Assembly (NCBI GenBank): GCA_947072805.1
Contig: CAMTJK010000099.1
Coordinates: forward strand, 1 to 11,309
Length of the DNA stretch: 11,309 nucleotides
Direction of reading: 5' to 3'
DNA from: an uncultured Prevotella sp.
GTDB lineage: Bacteria; Bacteroidota; Bacteroidia; Bacteroidales; Bacteroidaceae
Below, piece after piece: positions 1 to 6,740 of the stretch (within the stretch, counting starts at the first letter, position 1; each line of letters starts with the position of its first letter). A program made the translations under genes and the position numbers. The notes beneath the pieces are model-generated. The model saw only the letters and a program-made list of their open reading frames with translations, was not told the DNA's origin and did not search any database.

Positions 1-13
1 ACTTGAGTATCGA

Positions 14-184
14 TTAAGCGGGCTTGCTGATTGCCTCAGAGGGACATACATCTGCGCAAGTGCCGCACTCTGTGCAAGCATCAGGGTTAATTGAATACTT
101 GTCGCCCTCAGAGATTGCTCCGGCGGGACATTCATCGATACAAGTACCGCAAGCGATACAATCGTCACCAATTACGTAAGCCAT
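14..184 (-). CDS. 2[4Fe-4S] ferredoxin
   Basis: This is a small soluble electron carrier of 56 residues, the usual length for a clostridial-type bacterial ferredoxin. Translating the minus strand from the ATG at 184 gives two near-identical halves. Each carries a cluster-binding motif CxxCxxCxxxCP: Cys9, Cys12, Cys15 and Cys19, then Cys37, Cys40, Cys43 and Cys47. All eight ligands are present, so both low-potential [4Fe-4S] clusters should form. There is no signal peptide, so it acts in the cytoplasm. Family knowledge suggests it serves oxidoreductases such as pyruvate:ferredoxin oxidoreductase or hydrogenases in an anaerobe, but no partner gene lies beside it. It is divergent from porT, and a promoter -7 element lies 43 bases upstream of the start. 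The TAA stop is at 14-16. The gene is too short for most ORF callers but is unambiguous. Confidence 0.95.
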   Translation of the reverse strand: MAYVIGDDCIACGTCIDECPAGAISEGDKYSINPDACTECGTCADVCPSEAISKPA

Positions 185-226
185 AATCTAATCTGTTTTA
201 TAAATTAATACCAATAAATCGTTATG

Positions 227-234
227 CAAAAGTA
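227..234 (-). promoter_or_regulatory. Promoter -7 element for the ferredoxin gene
   Basis: On the minus strand this reads TACTTTTG, an exact match to the Bacteroidota -7 consensus TAnnTTTG, placed 43 bases upstream of the ferredoxin ATG. I do not see a TTG at the expected -33 distance. A short inverted repeat (TACCT, 6-base loop, AGGTA, 253-268) occupies that upstream area and could be a regulator site, though it is small enough to be chance. Confidence 0.5.
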
Positions 235-345
235 GCAATTTATTTTGATTTGTACCTGCATTTAGGTATCATTTTTATCTATTTATACGATGTCGAAATA
301 GAATTGAATATAATAAGTGGATGAAAACATCGTTATTTATATAAA

Positions 346-1089
346 ATGAAACGTTTACTTTCCATCATCATACTTACGGTGCTTGCGCTCACTGCCGTGG
401 CGCAGGAACGCACCGTGCAGAACAAGCCCTACATAGACTTGCGGCCACTACACTTTGGCATTCTCGTTGGAATGCACCTGCAGGACATAGAATTTCAGAA
501 TATCGGTCCGCAAACGATAACAATGGCTGACGGCACGCAGTCGTTACAGACCGTTATGTGCGATGCTGACAACTGGAATCCGGGGTTCAGCGTTGGTGTA
601 AGTGCAGAGCTGAGACTAAACGCCAACTTCTCGCTCCGCTTCACTCCGTCGATGCATTTCGGTGCAAAGCATCTCGTATTTCACGAACTTACCGCCATCG
701 ACGAGAACAGCAAGCCGAAAGAGACTACACAAGACCTGAAAAACACATATATATCACTGCCTGTGGACATAAAGTTCAGTGCGCCGCGCTTCAACAACTA
801 CCGTCCCTACATCATGGCCGGCATAAATCCTATGATAAATCTGACGAGCAAGGCTAACGACATTGTGCGGTTGAAGCGCTATGACACGTTTGTAGAAGTG
901 GGCATGGGTTGCGACTTCTATCTGCCCTTCTTCAAACTCATTCCCGAGCTGAAGTTCTGTTACAGTCTGACCGACGCGCTCGACAAGAATCACGTGAACA
1001 CCATTGAGGACGTAAACCGGCGGGCTCTCGCCAACTCCGTTGTCACCGGTCATAATAAGATGATTGTACTTACGTTCTACTTCGAGTGA
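346..1089 (+). CDS. porT: PorT family outer-membrane beta-barrel protein (type IX secretion system)
   Basis: This 247-residue secreted protein resembles PorT, a membrane component of the Bacteroidota type IX secretion system needed for export of proteins with the T9SS C-terminal signal. Residues 1-19 form a Sec signal peptide with likely cleavage before Gln20. The mature part opens with PYIDLRPLHFG (28-38), then alternates short amphipathic strands typical of an eight-stranded-size barrel. The block around 186-208 (GMGCDFYLPFFKLIPELKF and following) and the C-terminal strand ending TFYFE are the parts I recognise from PorT. The ATG at 346 is chosen because the signal peptide begins there. A TAA closes the only nearby upstream reading (321-344). 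No other por gene is visible and no clear TAnnTTTG promoter was found. The identification is by recalled family resemblance. The alternative is a generic PorT-like beta-barrel with another role. Confidence 0.82.
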   Translation: MKRLLSIIILTVLALTAVAQERTVQNKPYIDLRPLHFGILVGMHLQDIEFQNIGPQTITMADGTQSLQTVMCDADNWNPGFSVGVSAELRLNANFSLRFTPSMHFGAKHLVFHELTAIDENSKPKETTQDLKNTYISLPVDIKFSAPRFNNYRPYIMAGINPMINLTSKANDIVRLKRYDTFVEVGMGCDFYLPFFKLIPELKFCYSLTDALDKNHVNTIEDVNRRALANSVVTGHNKMIVLTFYFE

Positions 1090-1090
1090 C

Positions 1091-1109
1091 AAAGGGACCT
1101 TTGCCCTTT
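1091..1109. terminator. Weak hairpin between convergent porT and metallophosphatase genes
   Basis: AAAGGG and CCCTTT form a 6-base-pair stem around a 7-base loop in the 29-base gap between the two convergent stop codons. Neither strand has a T tract directly after it, so it is at best a weak bidirectional terminator or an mRNA 3'-end stabiliser. Confidence 0.25.
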
Positions 1110-1118
1110 CTCGCGCCG

Positions 1119-1970
1119 TCATTTTTTCTCTACCGTCATCACCATCCGTCCCACAAAAATGCCATGCTTGCCGTTCTGATCTACGGCGACGGGCTTGCCC
1201 GAAGCGTCATTTACATATTCGAGCTTTTCCATATAGGAATGTGTATGACCGCCCAAAACGAGGTCGATGCCAGTTGTAGAAGCTATCAGCGTCTCGTCGT
1301 CGAGTTCAGGCTTATGGTTCCAACCGAGGTGCGACAGACATATCACCACGTCGCAATGCTCCTTATTTCTCAAAATGCTTACCGTTTTGCGCGCAGCTTC
1401 TATAGGGTCTGTGTATCGGGTATTGCCGTAACAACCCTTAAGCACAAGACCGTCGAGCTTAGGCGACACGCCGAAGACACCTATTTTCAGTCCGTTGCGC
1501 TTCAGCACCACATAAGGCTTTACAATTCCTTCTACGGGCGTACCCATAAAATCGTAGTTAGCACACACTATGGGGAATTCTGCCATGCGGAAGATACGCG
1601 CCATATTCTCAAGTCCGAAGTCAAACTCGTGATTGCCTATGGTAGCGGCGTCATATTTCATCATGTTCATCAACTTCACCTCCACCTCACCTTTATATAA
1701 TGAGTAGTATGGAGAGCCCTGCGAGAAGTCGCCGCTGTCAAAGAGCAATACGTTGGGCGATACCTTTCGCTCCTCGTTTACCATTGCCACTCGTCTCAGG
1801 AAGCCGGCCCTTCCGGCTTTCATGGTGTCGTTCAGATTTACGTTAAGCGGCATCACCGTACTGTGCGTGTCGTTGGTGTGCATTATCACGAGTTGCTTTT
1901 GCTGTGCGGCAGCCATTGTTGCCACCATTACCGCCGTCAGCATAACAAAAAGTCTTTTTGTCATAATCAT
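1119..1970 (-). CDS. Secreted metallophosphatase, N-terminal catalytic domain of a split UshA-type 5'-nucleotidase
   Basis: This 283-residue protein contains only the calcineurin-like, two-metal catalytic half of a UshA/5'-nucleotidase. Residues 1-22 are a signal peptide (cleavage before Gln23), so it is exported. The metal-binding motifs are all present: NDTH (33-36), GDF (80-82), GNHEFD (112-117), SHLGW (213-217) and GGHTH (240-244). It hydrolyses phosphate esters, probably nucleotide 5'-phosphates, in the periplasm. Full-length family members run to about 500-550 residues and carry a C-terminal substrate-recognition domain, which is absent here. That domain is encoded by the gene directly upstream, whose stop overlaps this start as ATGA (1967-1970), suggesting coupled translation and a two-subunit enzyme. 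A second in-frame ATG lies two codons later (1964) and cannot be excluded. The protein ends cleanly, with no sign of a frameshift linking the two frames. Confidence 0.9.
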   Translation of the reverse strand: MIMTKRLFVMLTAVMVATMAAAQQKQLVIMHTNDTHSTVMPLNVNLNDTMKAGRAGFLRRVAMVNEERKVSPNVLLFDSGDFSQGSPYYSLYKGEVEVKLMNMMKYDAATIGNHEFDFGLENMARIFRMAEFPIVCANYDFMGTPVEGIVKPYVVLKRNGLKIGVFGVSPKLDGLVLKGCYGNTRYTDPIEAARKTVSILRNKEHCDVVICLSHLGWNHKPELDDETLIASTTGIDLVLGGHTHSYMEKLEYVNDASGKPVAVDQNGKHGIFVGRMVMTVEKK

Positions 1971-2773
1971 TTCTTCCTTATTCGTCCTTCAACATTGCTG
2001 TCCACTGTTTTCCCTTGCGCCATCATGGCTTTGAAGTAAGCAGATATGATATATCTCGTATCGTTGCTTTCCTCTTTGGGCGAGTTGAGGTTGTATCCCT
2101 CTGTAAACGCCGTCATCTTATCGTTTCCCTGCGCCAGATAGTCTATTGTTGCTATGCGATATTCGGCATCGCTTTTTATTTCCTCTCCGTTCAGCCTTGC
2201 ACTAAGCAGTCGTTTGTCTGAAGTTATCAGCAGTTCCACGCCGTAGCTCACTCCCTCACCTCCTGTCCCTGCCATCTGTTCGAAGAGTCTGATGAGCGAT
2301 TCGCCCTTCAGCGTAATGAAGCATATCTTGTTTTCGAACGGTGCCACCTCGAGCACGTCACCGTATGTAACCTTGCCCTTGGGCAGCGAGGCTCTTATGC
2401 CTCCCATGTTGTATACGCCCATCACCGGTTTCTCGTTATAATCCTTTCCTGCCCAAACAAGAATGTCGGCAAGCAGATTGGAAAGCTCGCTCTCCGGTCT
2501 TTCAGCCGACATATATTTTGCCGAAAATCCCATGACGGGACACATTATGCTGTCCACCACCTGTCTGTAAGGTTCAATCATTGCTGCCGCTCCGGCGTCG
2601 GGCATCTTGTCGTAACGTTCGTCCACAAGTATGCGCGAACGTGTGATTTCTGTCACGGTATAGCCTCCCGAAGCACACGACACCGCCGTCGCGGCAAGCA
2701 GCAAGGCTAAAGCGGCTTTAACGAGCCTGGCGACAGATGACGTTCCTACTGTTTTTTCTTTCCGCTTTCTCAT
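1967..2773 (-). CDS. Lipoprotein carrying the 5'-nucleotidase C-terminal (substrate-binding) domain
   Basis: This 268-residue protein matches the C-terminal domain of UshA-type 5'-nucleotidases, the part that recognises the nucleoside. Residues 17-33 form a hydrophobic signal ending in AVSC, which fits a lipobox with Cys33 as the lipidated residue. Residues 34-37 (ASGG) do not look like the acidic surface-export signal seen on some Bacteroidota lipoproteins, so a periplasm-facing anchor is more likely. Family motifs include SELSNLLAD (95-103), NMGGIR (122-127), a TYGD segment followed by PFEN (136-148), and DYLAQGNDKMTAF (211-223), which holds the aromatic and Asn-Asp residues expected at the base-binding pocket. 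There is no metallophosphatase domain, so it cannot be catalytic alone. It is the first gene of a two-gene operon with the catalytic half. Its start is set by the signal sequence and by a promoter about 80 bases upstream. Confidence 0.88.
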   Translation of the reverse strand: MRKRKEKTVGTSSVARLVKAALALLLAATAVSCASGGYTVTEITRSRILVDERYDKMPDAGAAAMIEPYRQVVDSIMCPVMGFSAKYMSAERPESELSNLLADILVWAGKDYNEKPVMGVYNMGGIRASLPKGKVTYGDVLEVAPFENKICFITLKGESLIRLFEQMAGTGGEGVSYGVELLITSDKRLLSARLNGEEIKSDAEYRIATIDYLAQGNDKMTAFTEGYNLNSPKEESNDTRYIISAYFKAMMAQGKTVDSNVEGRIRKK

Positions 2774-2852
2774 AATTATCTGTGTATAAAAATACTGTTC
2801 TTCACTATCCGTTGCGGCGCTTACTGCGGCTTTACGGCACGGATTGATGCGG

Positions 2853-2884
2853 CAAAAATAGCTAAAAAAGGCATAATCAGCAAA
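2853..2884 (-). promoter_or_regulatory. Promoter of the split 5'-nucleotidase operon
   Basis: Read on the minus strand, TTTG (2884-2881) is followed after 20 bases by TATTTTTG (2860-2853). Both fit the Bacteroidota -33/-7 pattern (TTTG and TAnnTTTG). The predicted untranslated leader is about 70 bases. It lies back to back with the rplS promoter. Confidence 0.6.
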
Positions 2885-2900
2885 AAAAGGCGTTTTAAAA

Positions 2901-2931
2901 TTGCGTTATAAGTCAAATTGTATTATCTTTG
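2901..2931 (+). promoter_or_regulatory. Promoter of rplS
   Basis: TTG at 2901-2903, a 20-base spacer, and TATCTTTG at 2924-2931 match the Bacteroidota housekeeping promoter. Transcription should start near 2937-2940, leaving a leader of roughly 85-90 bases before rplS. Its -33 element is only 16 bases from that of the divergent nucleotidase promoter, so the two could compete for RNA polymerase. Confidence 0.7.
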
Positions 2932-2933
2932 CA

Positions 2934-2960
2934 CCCGCTTTCGGCGTAATCGCTGGCGGG
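2934..2960 (+). promoter_or_regulatory. Hairpin at the 5' end of the rplS leader
   Basis: CCCGC (2934-2938) pairs with GCGGG (2956-2960). Inside, GGCG (2943-2946) pairs with CGCT (2951-2954) around a TAAT loop, with one G-T pair. The first bases may lie just before the transcription start, which would weaken the outer stem. Ribosomal protein leaders often bind the encoded protein to repress translation, so this could be a feedback site, but nothing here proves it. Confidence 0.3.
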
Positions 2961-3025
2961 AAGTTACGTGTTGCCCGTTATGTTGCGCAGGAATAATAAC
3001 AACAACATTATAATTTTTTCTAAAA

Positions 3026-3388
3026 ATGGATTTAATCAAAGTTGCTGAGGAAGCATTTGCAACAGGCAAGAAGTTCCCGGAGTTCAAGTCTGGCGACACC
3101 ATTACCGTTGCTTACAGAATCATCGAGGGTACAAAGGAGCGTATCCAGCTTTACCGTGGTGTAGTAATCAAGATTTCTGGTCACGGTGACAAGAAGCGTT
3201 TCACCGTTCGCAAGATGTCTGGCACCGTTGGTGTGGAGCGTATTTTCCCCATCGAATCACCCAACATCGACAGCATTGAAGTGAACAAGATCGGTAAGGT
3301 TCGTCGTGCCAAGCTCTACTATCTGCGCAAGCTCACCGGTAAGAAAGCACGCATCAAGGAGAAGAGAACCGCCATTGCCAAGGACTAA
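3026..3388 (+). CDS. rplS: 50S ribosomal protein L19 (bL19)
   Basis: This encodes the large-subunit protein bL19, which lies at the interface between the 30S and 50S subunits and contacts 16S and 23S rRNA. The 120 residues are close to the family length of about 115-120. Recognisable parts are the central GDTITVAYRIIEG segment, FTVRKMSGTVGVERIFP, and the basic C-terminal half with RRAKLYYLRKLTGKKARIKE. The start at 3026 follows an A/T-rich leader with no Shine-Dalgarno sequence, as is usual in Bacteroidota. In many bacteria rplS sits in an rpsP-rimM-trmD-rplS operon. Here it stands alone between its own promoter and a strong terminator, so it appears to be a single-gene transcript. Identification is secure. 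Confidence 0.98.
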   Translation: MDLIKVAEEAFATGKKFPEFKSGDTITVAYRIIEGTKERIQLYRGVVIKISGHGDKKRFTVRKMSGTVGVERIFPIESPNIDSIEVNKIGKVRRAKLYYLRKLTGKKARIKEKRTAIAKD

Positions 3389-3452
3389 ACAAGGTTCTTG
3401 CCGCATACAAGGCGTGATTATCGAAAATCAACTGTCGATTGTCACTATAAGC

Positions 3453-3500
3453 AGAAAGCGCAATAGCCGTATTATGGCTGTTGCGCTTTCTCTTTTTTTT
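3453..3500 (+). terminator. Rho-independent terminator of rplS
   Basis: A long stem of 16 positions (3453-3468 with 3476-3491, one T-G mismatch or wobble in the middle) encloses a 7-base loop and runs straight into a T tract (TCTTTTTTTT, ending at 3500). It is the strongest terminator in the window and isolates rplS from ispD. The minus strand lacks a matching T tract, so it acts in one direction only. Confidence 0.93.
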
Positions 3501-3549
3501 CAGAAAATCGCCGCAAAATAAGCCTGCACGAAGCATTTTTCCTCTCGTC

Positions 3550-3582
3550 TTGTTCATTTTCAGAGATTATTATCTATATTTG
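3550..3582 (+). promoter_or_regulatory. Promoter of ispD-recG
   Basis: TTG at 3550-3552 and TATATTTG at 3575-3582 are separated by 22 bases, slightly long for the Bacteroidota pattern. The leader of about 105 bases before ispD contains self-complementary blocks (GCCGA 3593-3597 with TCGGC 3609-3613) but no open reading frame of note. Confidence 0.55.
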
Positions 3583-3694
3583 CAATACACAAGCCGATGG
3601 CAAATCCTTCGGCGCGAGTCACAGCCTGAAATCCAAAGGTCGGCGCATATACCGGAAAGGCGGTGCCGAGGCTCGCTAATGAAAAAGACTTACT

Positions 3695-4381
3695 ATGAAT
3701 ACTACTGACTTCATTATCATCGTGGCAGGAGGACGCGGAGTAAGAATGGGTTCAAGCATTCCCAAACAGTTTCTGCCTATCGGAGGCAAGCCGGTGCTGA
3801 TGCGCACCATCGAACGCTTCCACAACTTCTCATCACAACTGGGCATCATCCTCGTCCTGCCCGACTCACAACGCGAATACTGGCAACAGCTGTGCAACGA
3901 GTACGGCTTCAACATACCGCTTACCGTCGTCGCCGGCGGCGAGACGCGCTTTCATTCTGTATGCAACGGACTGAAAGCCATTGCCGACGATGCCAGAGGT
4001 GTGGTGGGCATTCACGACGGCGTGCGACCATTCCCCTCCATCGATGTTATCGAACGCTGCTACGAGGCTGCCGCACGGTCGGGAGCGGCGGTGCCGGTGC
4101 TCCCGGTGGTGGAGACCCTGCGCCACATAGACAAAGGGACGGTGCCAAGAGAGGAATTCAGAATGGTACAGACACCGCAAACCTTCGACATACAGCTGCT
4201 TAAAAAGGCTTACAAGCAGGATTATTCAACGGCATTCACCGACGACGCATCGGTGGTGGAGGCTTTCGGACGCCGCATTATACCGGTAGACGGAAACCGC
4301 GAAAACATAAAGATAACGACACCGCTCGACATGCAGATTGCCGAACTTATAATAAAACAAAACACTACAGACGAGCAGTGA
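3695..4381 (+). CDS. ispD: 2-C-methyl-D-erythritol 4-phosphate cytidylyltransferase
   Basis: IspD transfers CMP from CTP to 2-C-methyl-D-erythritol 4-phosphate, the third step of the non-mevalonate route to isoprenoid precursors in the cytoplasm. The 228-residue length is typical. The Rossmann-like N terminus carries the CTP-binding loop AGGRGVRMGSSIPKQF (11-26), with the Arg and Lys residues expected at the active site. Further family motifs are GGETR followed by SV, HDGVRPF, VQTPQTF, FTDDASVVE and NIKITTPLD near the C terminus. The ATG at 3695 fits the start of the first beta strand. An overlapping out-of-frame ATG at 3679 gives only nine codons. recG follows at once; the TGA at 4379-4381 even overlaps a possible GTG start for it. 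Pairing with recG is common in Bacteroidales and is transcriptional rather than functional as far as I know. Confidence 0.96.
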   Translation: MNTTDFIIIVAGGRGVRMGSSIPKQFLPIGGKPVLMRTIERFHNFSSQLGIILVLPDSQREYWQQLCNEYGFNIPLTVVAGGETRFHSVCNGLKAIADDARGVVGIHDGVRPFPSIDVIERCYEAAARSGAAVPVLPVVETLRHIDKGTVPREEFRMVQTPQTFDIQLLKKAYKQDYSTAFTDDASVVEAFGRRIIPVDGNRENIKITTPLDMQIAELIIKQNTTDEQ

Positions 4382-4407
4382 CACCAACCGTCAGTACCGG
4401 CGGAGAA

Positions 4408-6501
4408 ATGATGCTCTCCACCGACATAAAGTTTCTTCCGGGCGTAGGACCGGCACGCAAGAAGATTCTGGCATCCGAACTCGGAATAGAGACTTTCGGC
4501 GATCTGCTCATGACCTTTCCCTACAAGCATGTAGACCGCAGCCGCGTATATACCGTGAGAGAGCTCACTGGCGATATGCCTTTCGTGCAGACATGCGGCA
4601 GGATTTTGAGTTTCGAGACATTCGAAATGGGTCCGCGCAAGCAGAGGGTTGTGGCTCACTTCTCCGACGGTACGGGAATTATGGACCTTACATGGTTCAA
4701 CGGCGGCAAATATGCAAAGGAGCATTATAAGATAGGTAAGGATTATGTGGTTTTCGGCAGGCCCACGGTGTTCAACGGACGGGTAAACGTGGTTCATCCC
4801 GACATCGACGACGCATCCGAAATGGAGCTGTCGGCAATGGGAATGCAGCCCTACTACTCCACCACGGAGAAGATGAAGAAGAGCGGTCTCACCTCCCGTA
4901 CGATGGAAAAACTTACCAAGACCCTGCTCGAACGGCTTAACGCCCCTCTCAAGGAGACGCTGCCGCCCTTCATCACCGGGCGCCTTCATCTCATGTCGCG
5001 CGACAAAGCTCTACGCATCATACACTATCCGCAGAACACAAAAGAGCTGGAGAACGCACGCGTACGGCTGAAATTTGAAGAACTGTTTTACGTACAACTC
5101 AACATTGTGAGGTATGCGAGCGACCATCGCCGCAAATACCGCGGATATGTCTTCTCGCATATCGGCGAACATTTCAACTCTTTCTTTCACCATCACCTGC
5201 CCTTCCGGCTCACCGAAGCACAGAAACGCGTAATAAGGGAGATAAGGAAGGATGTAGGTTCTGGAGCGCAGATGAACCGTCTGCTGCAGGGCGATGTGGG
5301 CTCCGGCAAGACGCTCGTGGCACTCATGTCCATGCTGATAGCTCTCGACAACGGATTCCAGGCGTGCATAATGGCTCCCACCGAAATATTGGCAGAGCAG
5401 CATCTTGCCACCATACGCTCCTTCCTCGGCGACATGCCCATACGCACCGAACTGCTCACCGGCGTTGTGAAAGGAAACAAGCGCAAGGAAATTCTCGGCG
5501 ACCTGCTCACAGGCAACATACACATCCTTGTGGGCACTCATGCCGTTATAGAAGATACGGTACAGTTTGCCCGCCTCGGCATGGTTGTCGTCGACGAACA
5601 GCATCGCTTCGGCGTGGCTCAAAGGGCACGTCTATGGGCAAAAAGCCAGCAGCCGCCACACGTGCTTGTAATGACAGCCACACCCATTCCGCGCACACTC
5701 GCCATGACCCTATACGGCGACCTCGACGTGAGCGTAATAGACGAGCTGCCTCCCGGACGGAAACCAATATCTACCTCGCACGTCTTCGACAGCCACATGA
5801 CCTCACTTTACGACGGCATACGGCGGCAGATAAGACAGGGCAGACAGGCTTATATCGTCTTCCCGCTGATAGAAGAGAGCGAGAAGAGCGACCTGAAAAA
5901 CCTTGAAGAAGGCTTCCTTGTGCTACAGGAAGTGTTCCCTGAGTTCCGCCTCAGCAAAGTTCACGGACGTATGAAGCCACGCGAAAAGGAGGAGGAGATG
6001 CAGCGCTTCGTTGCCGGCGAGACGCAGATTCTCGTAGCAACAACCGTAATCGAGGTTGGAGTGAACGTGCCGAACGCCTCTGTAATGGTTATCCTCGATG
6101 CCCAGCGCTTCGGACTGTCACAGCTGCACCAGCTGCGTGGACGCGTGGGGCGCGGTGCCGACCAGTCGTTCTGCATACTCGTCACGCCATACAAGCTGAG
6201 CGAAGATACACGCAAGCGCATCGACATTATGTGCGACACCAACGACGGCTTCCGTATTGCCGAAGCCGACCTCAAATTGCGTGGACCCGGCGACCTCGAA
6301 GGGACACAGCAGAGCGGCATGGCTTTCGACTTGCGGATTGCCGACATTGCACGCGACGGTCAGCTCGTACAGATGGCACGCGACGAGGCGCAACGCATCA
6401 TCGAAGACGACCCGGAATGTAAGAAGCAAACGTACTCCATGCTGTGGGAAAGGCTGAAAGAACTGCGCAAAAGCGACATAAACTGGTCGGCAATATCGTG
6501 A
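4408..6501 (+). CDS. recG: ATP-dependent DNA helicase RecG
   Basis: RecG is a superfamily 2 helicase that regresses stalled forks and migrates Holliday junctions and other branched DNA. With the ATG at 4408 it has 697 residues, normal for the family. The N-terminal wedge/OB domain begins with LPGVGPARKKIL and covers roughly the first 260 residues. Helicase motifs follow: Walker A GDVGSGKT (295-302), DEQH box (396-399), TATPIPRT (423-430), VIEVGVNVPNA (from 547) and QLHQLRGRVGRG (572-583). The RecG-specific LKLRGPGDLEGTQQSG block comes next. A GTG at 4378 overlaps the ispD stop as GTGA and would add ten residues. I prefer the ATG at 4408 or 4411 because GGAG sits at 4402-4405 and the conserved N terminus starts there. 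It is co-transcribed with ispD, and no clear terminator follows the TGA. Confidence 0.96.
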   Translation: MMLSTDIKFLPGVGPARKKILASELGIETFGDLLMTFPYKHVDRSRVYTVRELTGDMPFVQTCGRILSFETFEMGPRKQRVVAHFSDGTGIMDLTWFNGGKYAKEHYKIGKDYVVFGRPTVFNGRVNVVHPDIDDASEMELSAMGMQPYYSTTEKMKKSGLTSRTMEKLTKTLLERLNAPLKETLPPFITGRLHLMSRDKALRIIHYPQNTKELENARVRLKFEELFYVQLNIVRYASDHRRKYRGYVFSHIGEHFNSFFHHHLPFRLTEAQKRVIREIRKDVGSGAQMNRLLQGDVGSGKTLVALMSMLIALDNGFQACIMAPTEILAEQHLATIRSFLGDMPIRTELLTGVVKGNKRKEILGDLLTGNIHILVGTHAVIEDTVQFARLGMVVVDEQHRFGVAQRARLWAKSQQPPHVLVMTATPIPRTLAMTLYGDLDVSVIDELPPGRKPISTSHVFDSHMTSLYDGIRRQIRQGRQAYIVFPLIEESEKSDLKNLEEGFLVLQEVFPEFRLSKVHGRMKPREKEEEMQRFVAGETQILVATTVIEVGVNVPNASVMVILDAQRFGLSQLHQLRGRVGRGADQSFCILVTPYKLSEDTRKRIDIMCDTNDGFRIAEADLKLRGPGDLEGTQQSGMAFDLRIADIARDGQLVQMARDEAQRIIEDDPECKKQTYSMLWERLKELRKSDINWSAIS

Positions 6502-6559
6502 TTCAGCTATTTTTTTCACTATTTTTATGTCTTTACCTTACGAAATAATATCAAATTAA

Positions 6560-6597
6560 GTGTTAAATTACACATATATAACACATAAAACGTGTTA
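6560..6597. repeat. Three GTGTTA half-sites upstream of the M23-LysM gene
   Basis: GTGTTA occurs at 6560-6565 and 6592-6597 and inverted (TAACAC) at 6579-6584, within very A/T-rich sequence. The last copy lies where the -33 region of the downstream promoter would be, as an operator might. Another GTGTTAAT lies at 11235-11242. The motif is short, so chance is possible. Confidence 0.3.
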
Positions 6598-6625
6598 ATG
6601 TAGTACAGCGTTATAAAATATTTGC

Positions 6626-6633
6626 TACCTTTG
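6626..6633 (+). promoter_or_regulatory. Promoter -7 element for the M23-LysM peptidase gene
   Basis: TACCTTTG matches TAnnTTTG exactly and is followed by CA, as in the other promoters of this window. No TTG is found about 20 bases upstream, so the promoter may be weak or activator-dependent. Transcription would start near 6640, giving a leader of about 100 bases. Confidence 0.5.
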
Positions 6634-6653
6634 CAACGTTGATATTACAAAAA

Positions 6654-6722
6654 TGGCTTTCTCGGTATAATTGGATTGTAATTATCCGAGGCGCCAGAAC
6701 CTACAACATGTGGTGTTTCCAC
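6654..6722 (+). promoter_or_regulatory. Structured leader of the M23-LysM gene
   Basis: CTCGG (6661-6665) pairs with CCGAG (6686-6690) and ATAATT (6667-6672) with AATTAT (6680-6685). This leaves T6666 bulged and a 7-base loop. Outside this, TGGC (6654-6657) pairs with GCCA (6693-6696). A small second hairpin, GTGG/CCAC, spans 6710-6722, 18 bases before the start codon. The element lies wholly inside the predicted leader. I do not recognise a known riboswitch class in it. Confidence 0.4.
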
Positions 6723-6740
6723 TTGAATTAAAAACCTATC

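Noticed and set aside
321..344. Seven-codon frame ending just before the porT ATG
   Set aside because: Short A/T-rich sequence gives such frames by chance; nothing else supports a leader peptide.
1086..1700. Plus-strand open frame of about 200 codons opposite the metallophosphatase gene
   Set aside because: It is antisense to a gene with complete catalytic motifs, its translation shows no domain or signal, and it has no promoter.
3679..3708. Nine-codon frame (MKKTYYEYY) overlapping the start of ispD
   Set aside because: Too short to judge, with no codon-repeat pattern of a leader peptide attenuator and no associated terminator.
4378..4407. GTG start for recG overlapping the ispD stop as GTGA
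   Set aside because: Possible for coupling, but the added ten residues do not resemble RecG, whereas the ATGs at 4408 and 4411 follow a GGAG and directly precede the conserved N terminus.
5364..5906. 180-codon plus-strand frame inside recG
   Set aside because: It is out of frame within the helicase core and its translation is Arg/His-rich low-complexity sequence, typical of a shadow frame.
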